From NCBI RefSeq assembly GCF_025854375.1, contig NZ_CP107575.1, positions 2,108,001 through 2,172,000 on the forward strand: a stretch of DNA of 64,000 nucleotides, in the 5' to 3' direction. Of this stretch, positions 18,416 through 27,435 are shown in pieces. This DNA is from Glutamicibacter sp. JL.03c. Its GTDB lineage: Bacteria > Actinomycetota > Actinomycetes > Actinomycetales > Micrococcaceae. The position numbers and the translations under genes were made by a program. Positions within the stretch are counted from its first letter, which is position 1; each line of letters begins with the position of its first letter. The notes below the pieces were generated by a model, which was not told the origin of the DNA, did no database searches, and saw only the letters and a program-made list of their open reading frames with translations.

Positions 18416-19927
18416 GTGATCAACTCAAGTGATCTCACTTTGAGCGCCATTGGCACCGACATTAAACGCAAGAGCGCCGATACTCTGGTTTTGGGTGTAC
18501 TGAAGAACGACGGAAAAGCAACCATCGTCGCTTCGCCATTCACCGCGGAAACAACCTCGTCGCTTGAGCAGTCGCTGACCGCACTGGGAGCCGCCGGCAA
18601 GGCCGACGAAGTGACCTTGCTTCCAGGCGTAGAGGGTTCAAAGGCAAAGGTCCTGCAGTTCATTGGTTTGGGCGTCGAGGAACTAGCCGACCTCACCGAT
18701 GAGCAGCTTCGCCGTGCTGCCGGCTCGGCCGCGCGACAGCTTAGCAATGCCAAGTCCGCCATCTTCGCGCTGCCATCAGACAGCGTTGAGCGGGTTGCCG
18801 CGATTGCAGAAGGCATCGCCTTGGGCAGCTACCGCTATGAAAACCAGCGCTCGAAGAAGAGCGACAAGCCGGTTTTAACCGATGCGCAGATCGCCACCGC
18901 GGTTGCGACGTCCAAAGATCTTCCGGCAGTGCTCAAGCGCGCGGCCATCCTCGGGCGTGCCGTGCGTGGCACCCGCGACCTGATCAATGCGCCGGCAAAC
19001 TTGCTCTATCCTGAATCCTTCGCAACCGCAGTAAAGGACTACGCCAAGTCCTTGCCTTTGAAGGTCACGGTATTGGATGAGAAGCGTTTGGCCAAGGACG
19101 GCTTTGGCGGTTTGCTCGGTGTTGGCGGCGGTTCAGTTCGCCAGCCTCGCATGGTCAAGGTCGAGTATTCCCCCGCCAAGGCAACCAAGCACATTGCACT
19201 CATCGGCAAGGGCATCACCTTTGACACCGGTGGCACCTCGCTGAAGCCAGCTGCCGGCATGCACGCGATGAAGTCCGACATGTCCGGCGCTGCCGCGGTA
19301 TTCCAAACTATCGCGGCCGTCTCGGAGCTGGGCCTGAACGTGAAGGTCACCGCATGGCTGTGCCTGGCAGAAAACATGCCAGGAGGCGCGTCGACCCGTC
19401 CGGGCGATGTCTTGACCATGTTCGGCGGCAAGACCGTCGAGGTGCTGAACACCGACGCCGAGGGTCGTTTGGTCATGGCCGATGGCCTCGCGGCAGCAAG
19501 TTTGGAAAAGCCGGATGTCATGATCGACATTGCTACCCTGACCGGAGCGCAGATGCTCGCCCTGGGCCTGCGGACCGCAGGGATCATGGGCGATGAGCAA
19601 GTACGCGACGACCTTGTTGCCGTCTCGGACCGGGTTGGCGAATTGGCTTGGGGCATGCCGCTGCCCGAAGAACTGCGTCCAAGCATCGAGTCGCAGGTTG
19701 CCGATCTGGCTAACATCGGTGAGCGCATGGGCGGCATGATGACCGCTGCAGTCTTCCTGGAGGAATTCGTTGGCGAGGTCGACGGAAAGAAGATCCCTTG
19801 GGCACACATCGACTTCGCCGGCCCTGCATTCAATGAGGGCAGCGCTTGGGGCTACACCCCGAAGAACGGCACCGGGTCGCAGGTTCGCACGCTCGTAGCT
19901 TATGCCGAGCAGCTCGCCGCAAAATAA
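18416..19927 (+). CDS. pepA: Leucyl aminopeptidase (M17 family)
   Basis: A cytosolic dizinc/dimanganese exopeptidase that removes N-terminal amino acids, with a preference for leucine. The 503-aa protein has the N-terminal macro-like domain, then the catalytic domain from about residue 185. The metal-binding motif NTDAEGRLVMADGLA, near residue 345, is the M17 signature, and GKGITFDTGGTSLKP (near 265) carries the active-site Lys and Asp. Length matches the family. The start is GTG with AAGGA 9 nt upstream; the ATG just before it runs into a stop. It is monocistronic as far as the flanks show. In M. tuberculosis the homologue pepB also lies beside the lipoate/E2 region. Confidence 0.95.
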   Translation: MINSSDLTLSAIGTDIKRKSADTLVLGVLKNDGKATIVASPFTAETTSSLEQSLTALGAAGKADEVTLLPGVEGSKAKVLQFIGLGVEELADLTDEQLRRAAGSAARQLSNAKSAIFALPSDSVERVAAIAEGIALGSYRYENQRSKKSDKPVLTDAQIATAVATSKDLPAVLKRAAILGRAVRGTRDLINAPANLLYPESFATAVKDYAKSLPLKVTVLDEKRLAKDGFGGLLGVGGGSVRQPRMVKVEYSPAKATKHIALIGKGITFDTGGTSLKPAAGMHAMKSDMSGAAAVFQTIAAVSELGLNVKVTAWLCLAENMPGGASTRPGDVLTMFGGKTVEVLNTDAEGRLVMADGLAAASLEKPDVMIDIATLTGAQMLALGLRTAGIMGDEQVRDDLVAVSDRVGELAWGMPLPEELRPSIESQVADLANIGERMGGMMTAAVFLEEFVGEVDGKKIPWAHIDFAGPAFNEGSAWGYTPKNGTGSQVRTLVAYAEQLAAK

Positions 19928-20211
19928 GGACCGCTCGCCTGCTTAACCAGGTGGCAGTGCAACAGCAATTCTGATCCCCGGCATCAACTCGCACCTGAGT
20001 TTGGCGCCGGGACAGGATGAAAATAAGAGACATGCCTGACTTTTACGCCCGCGAAGGTGACTCTGGCCGGTTGGCGGTACTAAGGTAAGTTTTGAAACAT
20101 CACCGTGGATCAATGGTGCGCGCCAACAAGCGTCATGCTCCCAATGATCTGCGACCGATCCCCTGGTCGGCCAAAGCCGGCCACACTTAGCGAATACGAG
20201 GGAGCGTTCAC

Positions 20212-21591
20212 GTGGCCGATTCGGCAGCAACGCAAGAATTTGATGTCCTCATCCTCGGCGGTGGATCCGCTGGATACTCGGCAGCATTGCGTGCCATCCA
20301 GCTGGGTTACACGGTTGGATTGATTGAAAAGGAAAAGCTGGGCGGCACCTGCCTGCACACCGGCTGCATCCCAACCAAGGCTTACCTGCACGCGGCAGAG
20401 TTGGCTGAAAACGCTCGCGAGGGTGCCAAGTACGGCATCAACACCACGCTCGAGTCGATCGACTTGGCTGGCGTGCGCAAGTACAAGGAAGGCATTGTTG
20501 CTGGCAAGCACAAGGGCCTGCAGGGCTTGCTCAAGATGAAGAAGGTCAACGTTATCACCGGTAACGGCCGTCTTGTCTCCCAGGATTCCATCGACGTTGA
20601 TGGCACCGTATACAAGGGCAAGTACATCATCCTGGCTACCGGCTCCACCTCCAAGACCTTCGGTCTGGAAATCGGCGGCCGCGTACTGACCAGCACCGAA
20701 GCATTGAACATGGAAGACCTGCCGAAGAGCGCCATCGTGCTCGGCGGCGGCGTCATCGGCGTCGAGTTCGCTTCAGTATGGAACTCCTTCGGTGTCGATG
20801 TCACCATCGTTGAAGGCCTTCCTTCGCTGGTTCCAAACGAAGACCCAGCCATCATCAAGACCTTGGAGCGTGCTTTCAAGAAGCGCGGCATCAAGTTCAA
20901 CACCGGCGTCTTCTTCGAAAAGGTCGAGCAGGATGCCAACGGCGTCAAGGTCTCCCTGGCTGACGGCAACGTGCTGGAAGCAGACATCGTTCTGGTTGCG
21001 GTGGGTCGCGGTCCAGTCACCGAAGGCCTGGGCTTCGAGGAGCAAGGCATCACCATCGATCGCGGCTTCGTGATCACCGACGAGCGCCTGCACACCGGCG
21101 TCGGCAACATCTACGCCATTGGCGACATCGTCCCCGGTGTACAGCTGGCACACCGCGGTTACCAGCACGGTCGCTTCGTTGCCGAGGAAATCCACGGCCT
21201 GAAGCCAACCATCATCGAGGACATCAACATCCCGAAGGTGACCTTCTGCGAGCCTGAGATCGCTTCGGTGGGCTACTCCGAGCCAAAGGCCAAGGAGAAG
21301 TTCGGTGCAGACCAGATCGAAACCACTGAGTACAACCTGGCTGGCAACGGCAAGTCTTCGATCCTGGGCACCAGCGGCCTGATCAAGATGGTCCGCGTCA
21401 AGAACGGCCCAATCGTGGGCGTTCACGGCATCGGCGGTCGCATCGGCGAGCAGATCGGCGAAGCTCAGCTGATCGTCAACTGGGAAGCATACCCAGAGGA
21501 TGTTTCGCAGCTGATCCACGCTCACCCAACTCAGAACGAGTCCCTTGGCGAAGCCGCAATGGCTCTCGCCGGTGCTCCACTGCACGGCTAA
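20212..21591 (+). CDS. lpdA: Dihydrolipoyl dehydrogenase (E3)
   Basis: The FAD-dependent E3 of 2-oxoacid dehydrogenase complexes, which reoxidises dihydrolipoyl groups with NAD+. The 459-aa protein has the FAD-binding GGGSAGYSAALRA near residue 16, the redox disulfide in GGTCLHTGCIPTK (near 43-55), a second Rossmann motif GGGVIGVEFAS (near 178) and the C-terminal catalytic His in HAHPTQNESLGEA. It starts with GTG, with GGGAG 8 nt upstream. The E2 gene follows after 115 nt that carry a strong hairpin. Codon choice is biased as in highly expressed genes. The 284-bp gap before it holds no gene I could support. Confidence 0.96.
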   Translation: MADSAATQEFDVLILGGGSAGYSAALRAIQLGYTVGLIEKEKLGGTCLHTGCIPTKAYLHAAELAENAREGAKYGINTTLESIDLAGVRKYKEGIVAGKHKGLQGLLKMKKVNVITGNGRLVSQDSIDVDGTVYKGKYIILATGSTSKTFGLEIGGRVLTSTEALNMEDLPKSAIVLGGGVIGVEFASVWNSFGVDVTIVEGLPSLVPNEDPAIIKTLERAFKKRGIKFNTGVFFEKVEQDANGVKVSLADGNVLEADIVLVAVGRGPVTEGLGFEEQGITIDRGFVITDERLHTGVGNIYAIGDIVPGVQLAHRGYQHGRFVAEEIHGLKPTIIEDINIPKVTFCEPEIASVGYSEPKAKEKFGADQIETTEYNLAGNGKSSILGTSGLIKMVRVKNGPIVGVHGIGGRIGEQIGEAQLIVNWEAYPEDVSQLIHAHPTQNESLGEAAMALAGAPLHG

Positions 21592-21605
21592 CAGCTTATG
21601 GCTCA

Positions 21606-21639
21606 ACTAGGCAGCGCGTTGAACAACGCGCTGCCTAGT
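21606..21639. repeat. 16-bp hairpin between lpdA and the E2 gene
   Basis: A perfect 16-bp inverted repeat (21606-21621 with 21624-21639) with only 2 nt between the arms. No T-run follows, so it is not a standard intrinsic terminator. It could set the lpdA/E2 mRNA ratio by processing or partial termination. Confidence 0.6.
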
Positions 21640-21706
21640 GCACAAAGCTCGGAGGCGCTGCCTCCAACCACAATTCCAGATTTAAAAACCAAGGAGATAC
21701 GGGACG

Positions 21707-23443
21707 ATGTCTGAAACCGTAAACCTACCCGCACTGGGTGAAAGCGTTACCGAAGGTACGGTAACCCGCTGGCTGAAGCAGGTTGGCGACCGTGTAGAGG
21801 TAGACGAGCCGTTGGTGGAAGTTTCCACTGACAAGGTAGACACTGAAGTTCCTTCGCCGGTTGCTGGCGTAATCGAGGAAATTTTTGTCGCAGAAGACGA
21901 GGACGCCGAAGTTGGCGCGCCTCTAGTACGCATCGGCGATGGTTCCGGTTCGGGCGATTCCGCTCCAGCCGCGCCAGCTGCCGAAGAAGCACCAGCTAAG
22001 GAAGAAGCACCTGCTGCTCCGGCCGCTGAAGAAGCACCGGCTGCGCAAGAGGCACCTGCGGCTGCACCTGCTGCTGGCTCCGCTTCGGGCACCGAAGTCA
22101 CCCTGCCTGCACTGGGCGAATCGGTGACCGAAGGTACCGTCACCCGCTGGTTGAAGGAAGTTGGCGAGGAAGTCGCCGTTGACGAACCACTGCTCGAAGT
22201 TTCCACCGACAAGGTAGACACTGAAGTTCCTTCCCCAGTTGCCGGCACCCTGCTGGAAATCCGCGTTCCTGAAGACGAGACGGCCGAAGTTGGCGCAGTT
22301 CTCGCAGTAATCGGTGCCGCCGGCGCTGCTCCTGCTGCTGCTCCAGCCAAGGAAGAAGCACCAGCTGCTGCTCCTGCACCTGCCAAGGAAGAGGCTCCGG
22401 CCGCTCCAGCCGCGCCTGCCGCACCAGCTCCTGCTGCTGCTCCTGCACCTGCACCTGCACCTGCCAAGGAAGAGGCTCCGGCCGCTCCAGCTCCAGCACC
22501 TGCTGCCGAGTCGACCAACGAGTCGGGTTACGTAACCCCGCTGGTTCGCCGACTTGCAAACCAGCACAACATCGACATCGCATCGGTCAAGGGCACCGGA
22601 GTTGGCGGCCGCATCCGCAAGCAGGACGTGCTCGACGCCGTTGCGGCCAAGGAAGCTGCTGCTCCTGCTGCCGCTCCTGCTGCAGCTAAGCCAGCTGCCC
22701 CTGCGGTTGAGGCTTCCTCGCTGCGCGGCACCACCGAAAAGGCTCCACGCATCCGTCAGGTCATCGCCCGCCGCATGCGCGAGTCGCTGGACGTTTCGAC
22801 TCAGCTGACCCAGGTCCACGAGATCGACATGACCCGCATCGTGAAGCTGCGCGGTTCGGCCAAGGCTGGCTTCAAGGCCACCAATGGCGTGAACCTGACC
22901 TACCTGCCATTCATCGCCAAGGCAGTTGCCGAAGGCCTGAAGGCTCACCCGAAGCTGAACGCTGAGTACAACGAAGAGACCCAGCAGATCACCTACCACA
23001 ATGCCGAGCACCTGGCATTCGCTGTCGATACCGACAAGGGCCTCCTGGTTCCAGTCGTTTCGAACGCAGGCGATCTGAACCTGGCGGGCCTGGCATCGCG
23101 CATCGCCGATGTTGCTGAACGTACCCGCAGCAACAAGATCGGTCCAGATGAGCTGTCCGGTGGCACCTTCTCGATCACCAACATCGGTTCCGTTGGCGCA
23201 CTGTTCGACACCCCGATCATCAACCAGCCTCAGGTAGCCATCCTGGGCACCGGTGCGATCGTGAAGCGCCCGATGGTCATCACCGACGCCGACGGCAACG
23301 ATTCGATTGCCATCCGCCACATGATGTACCTGTGCCTGACCTACGATCACCGCTTGGTTGACGGCGCCGACGCAGGCCGCTTCCTGCAGACCGTCAAGGC
23401 TCGCCTTGAGGGTGGCGCTTTCGAGGGAGACTTGGGACTGTAA
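21707..23443 (+). CDS. sucB: Dihydrolipoamide acyltransferase (E2) of 2-oxoacid dehydrogenase complex, two lipoyl domains
   Basis: The E2 core that carries acyl groups on lipoyl lysines and passes them to CoA. The 578-aa protein has two lipoyl domains (about 3-78 and 128-203), each with the lipoylation motif [13 protein letters not shown]. They are joined by Ala/Pro/Glu-rich linkers. Next come a peripheral subunit-binding domain (about 275-310, [14 protein letters not shown]) and the catalytic acetyl/succinyltransferase domain ending in [13 protein letters not shown] (HxxxDG). In actinobacteria the 2-oxoglutarate dehydrogenase E1 carries its own E2-like domain, and the homologous DlaT/AceF serves pyruvate dehydrogenase too. 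The commonly used name sucB may therefore understate its role. The neighbours lpdA, lipB and lipA make a lipoate module. Confidence 0.9.
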   Translation: MSETVNLPALGESVTEGTVTRWLKQVGDRVEVDEPLVEVSTDKVDTEVPSPVAGVIEEIFVAEDEDAEVGAPLVRIGDGSGSGDSAPAAPAAEEAPAKEEAPAAPAAEEAPAAQEAPAAAPAAGSASGTEVTLPALGESVTEGTVTRWLKEVGEEVAVDEPLLEVSTDKVDTEVPSPVAGTLLEIRVPEDETAEVGAVLAVIGAAGAAPAAAPAKEEAPAAAPAPAKEEAPAAPAAPAAPAPAAAPAPAPAPAKEEAPAAPAPAPAAESTNESGYVTPLVRRLANQHNIDIASVKGTGVGGRIRKQDVLDAVAAKEAAAPAAAPAAAKPAAPAVEASSLRGTTEKAPRIRQVIARRMRESLDVSTQLTQVHEIDMTRIVKLRGSAKAGFKATNGVNLTYLPFIAKAVAEGLKAHPKLNAEYNEETQQITYHNAEHLAFAVDTDKGLLVPVVSNAGDLNLAGLASRIADVAERTRSNKIGPDELSGGTFSITNIGSVGALFDTPIINQPQVAILGTGAIVKRPMVITDADGNDSIAIRHMMYLCLTYDHRLVDGADAGRFLQTVKARLEGGAFEGDLGL

Positions 23444-23467
23444 GCTCCCGAAAGGCCTCTAGGCAAA

Positions 23468-23520
23468 GCAACGATCGCCCTCGCTGATGTTGATTCAGCG
23501 GGGGCGATCGTCGCTTTTCT
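23468..23520 (+). terminator. Terminator of the E2 gene
   Basis: A 20-bp stem with two G-T or mismatched positions (23468-23487 with 23495-23514) is followed by TTTTCT. Confidence 0.85.
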
Positions 23521-23540
23521 ACGTTCAGTCGAATTTAGAT

Positions 23541-23552
23541 TAGGCTAGGACT
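23541..23552 (+). promoter_or_regulatory. -10 element, leaderless start candidate
   Basis: TAGGCT at 23541-23546 lies 6 nt before the ATG at 23553. There is no Shine-Dalgarno sequence, as expected when transcription starts at the start codon. Confidence 0.5.
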
Positions 23553-23903
23553 ATGGAATTCCTGAAACTCATTTTGGTATTTGTGCATATTCTGGGTGCA
23601 GCCGCGATTTTCGGTGGCTGGCTAGCTAACTTCAAGACCCCGACAGTCAATGTATGGCAGTGGTACGGTGCCCTCGTGCAGCTGGTGACCGGTTTGGCAC
23701 TCGTGGGTATTGCTGAGGCTGGCACCGACCCGGTCAATCACGCAAAGATCGGCGTCAAGCTGGTTATCGCAATTGTCATCGCCGTAGCAGCCTTCATTGG
23801 CCGCAAAAAGATCAAGGCCGGAGAGGAAGTTTCGACCGGCATTGCCCACGCAGTGGGCGGCATGGCCTTTATCAACATCGCCGTAGCAACTCTCTGGTCC
23901 TAA
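23553..23903 (+). CDS. Small four-helix membrane protein, function unknown
   Basis: A 116-aa integral membrane protein with about four hydrophobic segments (near 4-24, 38-55, 68-84 and 96-114). The short cytosolic basic loop GRKKIKAGEE lies between helices 3 and 4. A His in the first helix (FVHILGAAAIFGGW) and one in the last part recall small haem- or quinone-linked membrane proteins, but no family signature is clear to me. It stands alone between two terminators and appears to be read from a leaderless promoter. Confidence 0.7.
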   Translation: MEFLKLILVFVHILGAAAIFGGWLANFKTPTVNVWQWYGALVQLVTGLALVGIAEAGTDPVNHAKIGVKLVIAIVIAVAAFIGRKKIKAGEEVSTGIAHAVGGMAFINIAVATLWS

Positions 23904-23926
23904 TCCGCACGAGGAACCGCAGAAGG

Positions 23927-23967
23927 AACCGCAACCGCAAGCATTGAGCACGCTGCGGATTGCGGTT
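23927..23967. terminator. Bidirectional terminator
   Basis: A 13-bp stem with one bulge (23927-23939 with 23954-23967) lies between the convergent small membrane protein gene and the kinase gene, followed by TCTTCGTTT on the plus strand. Confidence 0.65.
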
Positions 23968-23974
23968 TCTTCGT

Positions 23975-25483
23975 TTAATGCCGAAGAACATTGCCAATTC
24001 GCCACCCGCGTTTCGAGAGCACAAGCTCGATCTCAATGCGTTCGGCCGTTGTGGCTTTCACCGTATGTATTTGTCGGCCTTTGCGATCCACATAATGGTA
24101 TTGGCTTTGGCTGGAATCGGCCGACAGGACCACGGTGTTCCCCTGCCCCCTGGCCTCAATCGAAACATTCGTCAGTTGCGTCTGCAGCCCCTCGAAACGC
24201 AAACCCAATTCTCGCAGCGTCGCGATGGTTTCCTGATCCCGCTGCAGTTGCTCCGCGCCAGAAGAATAAATGGCTTTCAAATCACCACTGGATAACTTTG
24301 ACATCGCCCAATCACGCTGTTTGGTCAGGCTGAGGAACGCAGACACTACAGTGTCTTGCTGCAGGGCACACGCCGGGCCCCTGGCCATGTCATCGATTCG
24401 GCATGAAGGCTCGATGGCAACAGTTGGTTCATTGGTAGCGTCCGAGGCCGTAGCGGCTCGCAGATGATTGACACCCACGAGGCTGCCGGCCACCACGACC
24501 AGGCCGAGCACAGCAGCCCCTACGAGTTTCATCGCTCCCGGGGTGGGCCGAAGCGGATGAATCGGCCAGGTATCAACCGGTTCATCGGCTGGTGACGGCT
24601 GCCCAGCGGGTTTCGGATTTTTGCGCCCTCGTCGGCTGGATGGCTCCCGGGTTCCCGGATGGATGGTTTCCATCAAATGGGTAGCTTCAGGCGATACATG
24701 GCCTTCCCACCTGATCGGTTCGGCGCTGGCACTGGAAAATAATGTTCTCGCGAACTGTTCAGCGCTTGGCCTTAGCCGCGGATCCGAATCGAGGCTCTCA
24801 ACCAAGAGCTCCTGGATGATTTCCGGCAGGGCCGGAAATTGCACCTGCACAGGGGGCCTAAGAATTTCCTGCTCTGGGGGCTTGCCGCTCAGGAGGAACC
24901 ATAGGCAGGCACCCAGTGAATAGACGTCCTGCTCCCCTGTCGCGTGCTCTCGACCACCCGGGCTTACTTCCGGTGCCATGAATCCCGGTGTCCCGGCACC
25001 TGATACCCATTCTGACTGCGATGCCGTCTCTTGAAAATCAATGATTTTCGGCATCCCACTGGCTGTCAGCAGCACATTGGCCGGTGAGATGTCGCCATGA
25101 CGAGTGCCTTCGGCATGCATGATCGATAACGTCTGGGCCACCGGCGCCAGTGCGGTAATGCACTCGCCGAGGCTGAAAACCCCGCGGCTGTTGACCAGAT
25201 CGCCGACGCTCCCGCCCGGGCAATATTCCATGATCAGGCCATCGCCCAATTGAGTCGCTAGCGTGCCGTAAAAATCCACGACATATTTCCTCGATTGGGC
25301 GACCGGGCTTTGCCGTAGCGAAGCGACATCCTCCAAAGTCAAACTGAGTTTTAGCACCATGTAAGTTTGATCACTCTCCCTTCGGATCAGCCAAACTTTA
25401 CATGGTGACTTGGTGCTTAATGGTCTAACTGTGACATGTCCCGGGCTCGTGGGCCACGCTAGAGCATTTGTTGATTCATCCAT
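23975..25483 (-). CDS. Membrane-anchored Ser/Thr protein kinase with atypical motifs
   Basis: A Hanks-type kinase (502 aa from the ATG at 25483). The catalytic parts visible are Lys45 (MVLKLSL), Asp131 and Asn136 in HGDISPAN (the usual HRD is HGD), Asp149 in IDFQE (the usual DFG is DFQ) and the APE-like GFMAPE. The glycine-rich loop is not canonical. A Pro-rich linker leads to one membrane helix (about 318-338). The extracellular C-terminal part (about 160 aa) is not recognised. All metal- and ATP-binding acids remain, so activity is possible, but it is an atypical or weak kinase. The start was chosen over upstream codons because the extra 29 residues are not kinase-like and GGAG precedes this ATG. 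It is divergent from lipB. Confidence 0.8.
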   Translation of the reverse strand: MDESTNALAWPTSPGHVTVRPLSTKSPCKVWLIRRESDQTYMVLKLSLTLEDVASLRQSPVAQSRKYVVDFYGTLATQLGDGLIMEYCPGGSVGDLVNSRGVFSLGECITALAPVAQTLSIMHAEGTRHGDISPANVLLTASGMPKIIDFQETASQSEWVSGAGTPGFMAPEVSPGGREHATGEQDVYSLGACLWFLLSGKPPEQEILRPPVQVQFPALPEIIQELLVESLDSDPRLRPSAEQFARTLFSSASAEPIRWEGHVSPEATHLMETIHPGTREPSSRRGRKNPKPAGQPSPADEPVDTWPIHPLRPTPGAMKLVGAAVLGLVVVAGSLVGVNHLRAATASDATNEPTVAIEPSCRIDDMARGPACALQQDTVVSAFLSLTKQRDWAMSKLSSGDLKAIYSSGAEQLQRDQETIATLRELGLRFEGLQTQLTNVSIEARGQGNTVVLSADSSQSQYHYVDRKGRQIHTVKATTAERIEIELVLSKRGWRIGNVLRH

Positions 25484-25575
25484 AGCTCCGTTGTAGATCA
25501 AAAACCGAAAATACAAGTTCGTTGTCCACAGGTAAGACCTTCTCAACCGAATTAGCGACGAGCGAAACAACGGCG

Positions 25576-25588
25576 TAGGGTAACCCTC
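25576..25588 (+). promoter_or_regulatory. -10 element, leaderless start candidate (lipB)
   Basis: TAGGGT at 25576-25581 is 7 nt before the lipB ATG and no Shine-Dalgarno sequence is present. Confidence 0.5.
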
Positions 25589-26236
25589 ATGGCGATCGAA
25601 TTCGAACGAGTCGGACTAGGCTCAAAATTTGTGCCCTACATGGAAGCCTGGGACTACCAGATCCAGCTGCATGATGCGGTAGCCGCGGACGAGCAGTCCC
25701 CGAGAGTCCTGTTCCTAGAGCACGAAGCGGTATATACCGCAGGTAAACGAACTGAACCAGAAGATCTACCGCTGGACGGAACCCCCGTCGTCGATGTGGA
25801 TCGAGGCGGAAAGCTCACCTGGCATGGCCCAGGGCAGTTGGTCGGCTATCCGATCGTCAAGCTCCGCAAAATGAGTGCAATCCGTCTCTATGTTGAGACC
25901 ATCGAAGAGGCGCTGATCAATGTCGTCAGCGATATGGGCATTCCCACCGTCCAGATCAAAGGCCGCTCAGGTGTTTGGGTCCCCGGGAAAAACGGCGAGC
26001 AGGACCGCAAGATCGCGGCGATTGGACTTCGCATCAGCCACGGAGTCACCATGCATGGCTTCGCCCTAAACTGCTCCAACGATCTGGGAGCCTACGAGCA
26101 GATCATCCCTTGCGGCATCACTGATGCTGGCGTCACCACCATCTCGGCAGAGCTGGGCCGCACCGTAACCCCCGGAGATGTTGTCGACCGGGTTCAGACC
26201 GAACTCGAACGTCTCCTCACCCCACAAGTCGTCTAG
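25589..26236 (+). CDS. lipB: Lipoyl(octanoyl) transferase
   Basis: Transfers octanoate from octanoyl-ACP to the lipoyl-domain lysine of E2 proteins (and GcvH), the first step of lipoate synthesis. The 215-aa protein has the conserved [18 protein letters not shown] (near 72-89), Lys141 of KIAAIG, HGFALN (near 156) and the catalytic Cys175 in IIPCGI. Length and order match the family. lipA begins 32 nt downstream, and the E2 substrate is encoded just upstream, so the cluster is a functional unit. Confidence 0.96.
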   Translation: MAIEFERVGLGSKFVPYMEAWDYQIQLHDAVAADEQSPRVLFLEHEAVYTAGKRTEPEDLPLDGTPVVDVDRGGKLTWHGPGQLVGYPIVKLRKMSAIRLYVETIEEALINVVSDMGIPTVQIKGRSGVWVPGKNGEQDRKIAAIGLRISHGVTMHGFALNCSNDLGAYEQIIPCGITDAGVTTISAELGRTVTPGDVVDRVQTELERLLTPQVV

Positions 26237-26268
26237 ACAATCATTCCCTCCGAAAGAAAGAGTCGATA

Positions 26269-27267
26269 ATGAGCGTCGCACCTGAAGGCCGCCGTATGCT
26301 TCGCGTTGAAAAGCGCAACGCCGCCGTACCCGTGGAGCGCAAGCCCGAGTGGATCAAAGCCAAGCTGAACATTGGTCCCGAATACGTTGGCCTCAAGAAC
26401 CTAGTGCAGTCCGAAGGCTTGCACACCGTCTGCGAAGAAGCCGGCTGCCCAAATATCTTCGAGTGCTGGGAGGACCGCGAAGCGTCCTTCCTCATCGGTG
26501 GTTCCGAATGCACCCGCCGCTGCGATTTCTGCCAGATCGCCACGGGCAAGCCATCCCCCATCGATCGCTCCGAACCTTTCAAGGTCGCGATGAGCGTTAA
26601 GAAGATGGATCTGCGCTACGCGACTGTGACCGGTGTAGCCCGCGATGACCTCGAAGATGAGGGTGTGTGGCTGTATGCGGAAACCGTCCGCCAGATCCAC
26701 AAGATGAATCCGACCACTGGCGTGGAGCTCCTGATTCCGGATTTCAGCGGCAAGCCTGAGAACCTGGACGCAATCTGCGATTCAGAGCCTGAGGTCTACG
26801 CGCACAACGTCGAGACTGTTCCACGCATCTTCAAGCGCATCCGCCCTGCATTCCGCTACGACCGCTCCATGGATGTCATTTCGCACGGCCGCAAGCGCGG
26901 ACTGATCACCAAGTCGAATCTGATCCTTGGCATGGGCGAAACCCGAGAAGAGATTTCCGAGGCCATGCGCGACCTGTACGATGCCGGTTGCGACTTGTTG
27001 ACTCTGACCCAGTATCTGCGTCCGACCGATCTCCACCTTCCAGTGGACCGCTGGGTTACCCCGCAGGAATTCATTGAGTTGCAGCAGGAAGCCGAAGAAA
27101 TCGGATTCGCCGGCGTCATGTCTGGCCCATTGGTTCGTTCTTCCTACCGCGCTGGCCGTTTATGGGCTGGTGCCATGCGCAAGAAGGGACGCGAAATTCC
27201 TGAGGCGCTTTCGCAGATCGAGTCCTCCGGCAATACCCGCCAGGAAGCTGCTTCGCTGATCAAGTAA
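26269..27267 (+). CDS. lipA: Lipoyl synthase (radical SAM)
   Basis: Inserts two sulfur atoms into octanoyl groups to form lipoate. The 332-aa protein has both [4Fe-4S] sites: the auxiliary cluster cysteines Cys55, Cys60 and Cys66 ([12 protein letters not shown]) and the radical SAM CxxxCxxC at Cys81, Cys85 and Cys88 (CTRRCDFC). It also has the conserved R-S-S-Y-R-A segment near the C-terminus that contributes the serine ligand. Length is normal for the family. It forms an operon with lipB and is followed by a terminator. Confidence 0.97.
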   Translation: MSVAPEGRRMLRVEKRNAAVPVERKPEWIKAKLNIGPEYVGLKNLVQSEGLHTVCEEAGCPNIFECWEDREASFLIGGSECTRRCDFCQIATGKPSPIDRSEPFKVAMSVKKMDLRYATVTGVARDDLEDEGVWLYAETVRQIHKMNPTTGVELLIPDFSGKPENLDAICDSEPEVYAHNVETVPRIFKRIRPAFRYDRSMDVISHGRKRGLITKSNLILGMGETREEISEAMRDLYDAGCDLLTLTQYLRPTDLHLPVDRWVTPQEFIELQQEAEEIGFAGVMSGPLVRSSYRAGRLWAGAMRKKGREIPEALSQIESSGNTRQEAASLIK

Positions 27268-27293
27268 TCATCATTTGAAGCACAACCGGACTT

Positions 27294-27343
27294 CGGCCTC
27301 GCAGCCAATTGGTGCATGACACCGTGTGGCTGCGGGGCCGTTT
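27294..27343 (+). terminator. Terminator of lipBA
   Basis: A 14-bp stem with one G-T pair (27294-27307 with 27327-27340) is followed by TTT, 27 nt after lipA. Confidence 0.75.
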
Positions 27344-27420
27344 GCCCATTTTCCCGCGTCACAAGCATTACAAATTTCTGTCCAGATCTGGCGCAAGTTA
27401 GATCTATGGGCAACATCGCG

Positions 27421-27435
27421 TAGAATTAAGGCACT
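27421..27435 (+). promoter_or_regulatory. -10 element of the DUF4191 gene
   Basis: TAGAAT at 27421-27426 is 9 nt before the ATG, which implies a leader of at most about three nucleotides. A short AAGG lies in between. Confidence 0.4.

Noticed and set aside
19928-20211. Weak hairpins in the pepA-lpdA gap
   Set aside because: Stems are only 5-6 bp with no T-run; I could not support a terminator or a gene here.
21682-22583. Long Ala/Gly- and Gln/Leu-rich frames on the minus strand inside the E2 gene
   Set aside because: They mirror the Ala/Pro/Glu linkers of the E2 and have no start signal or family likeness.
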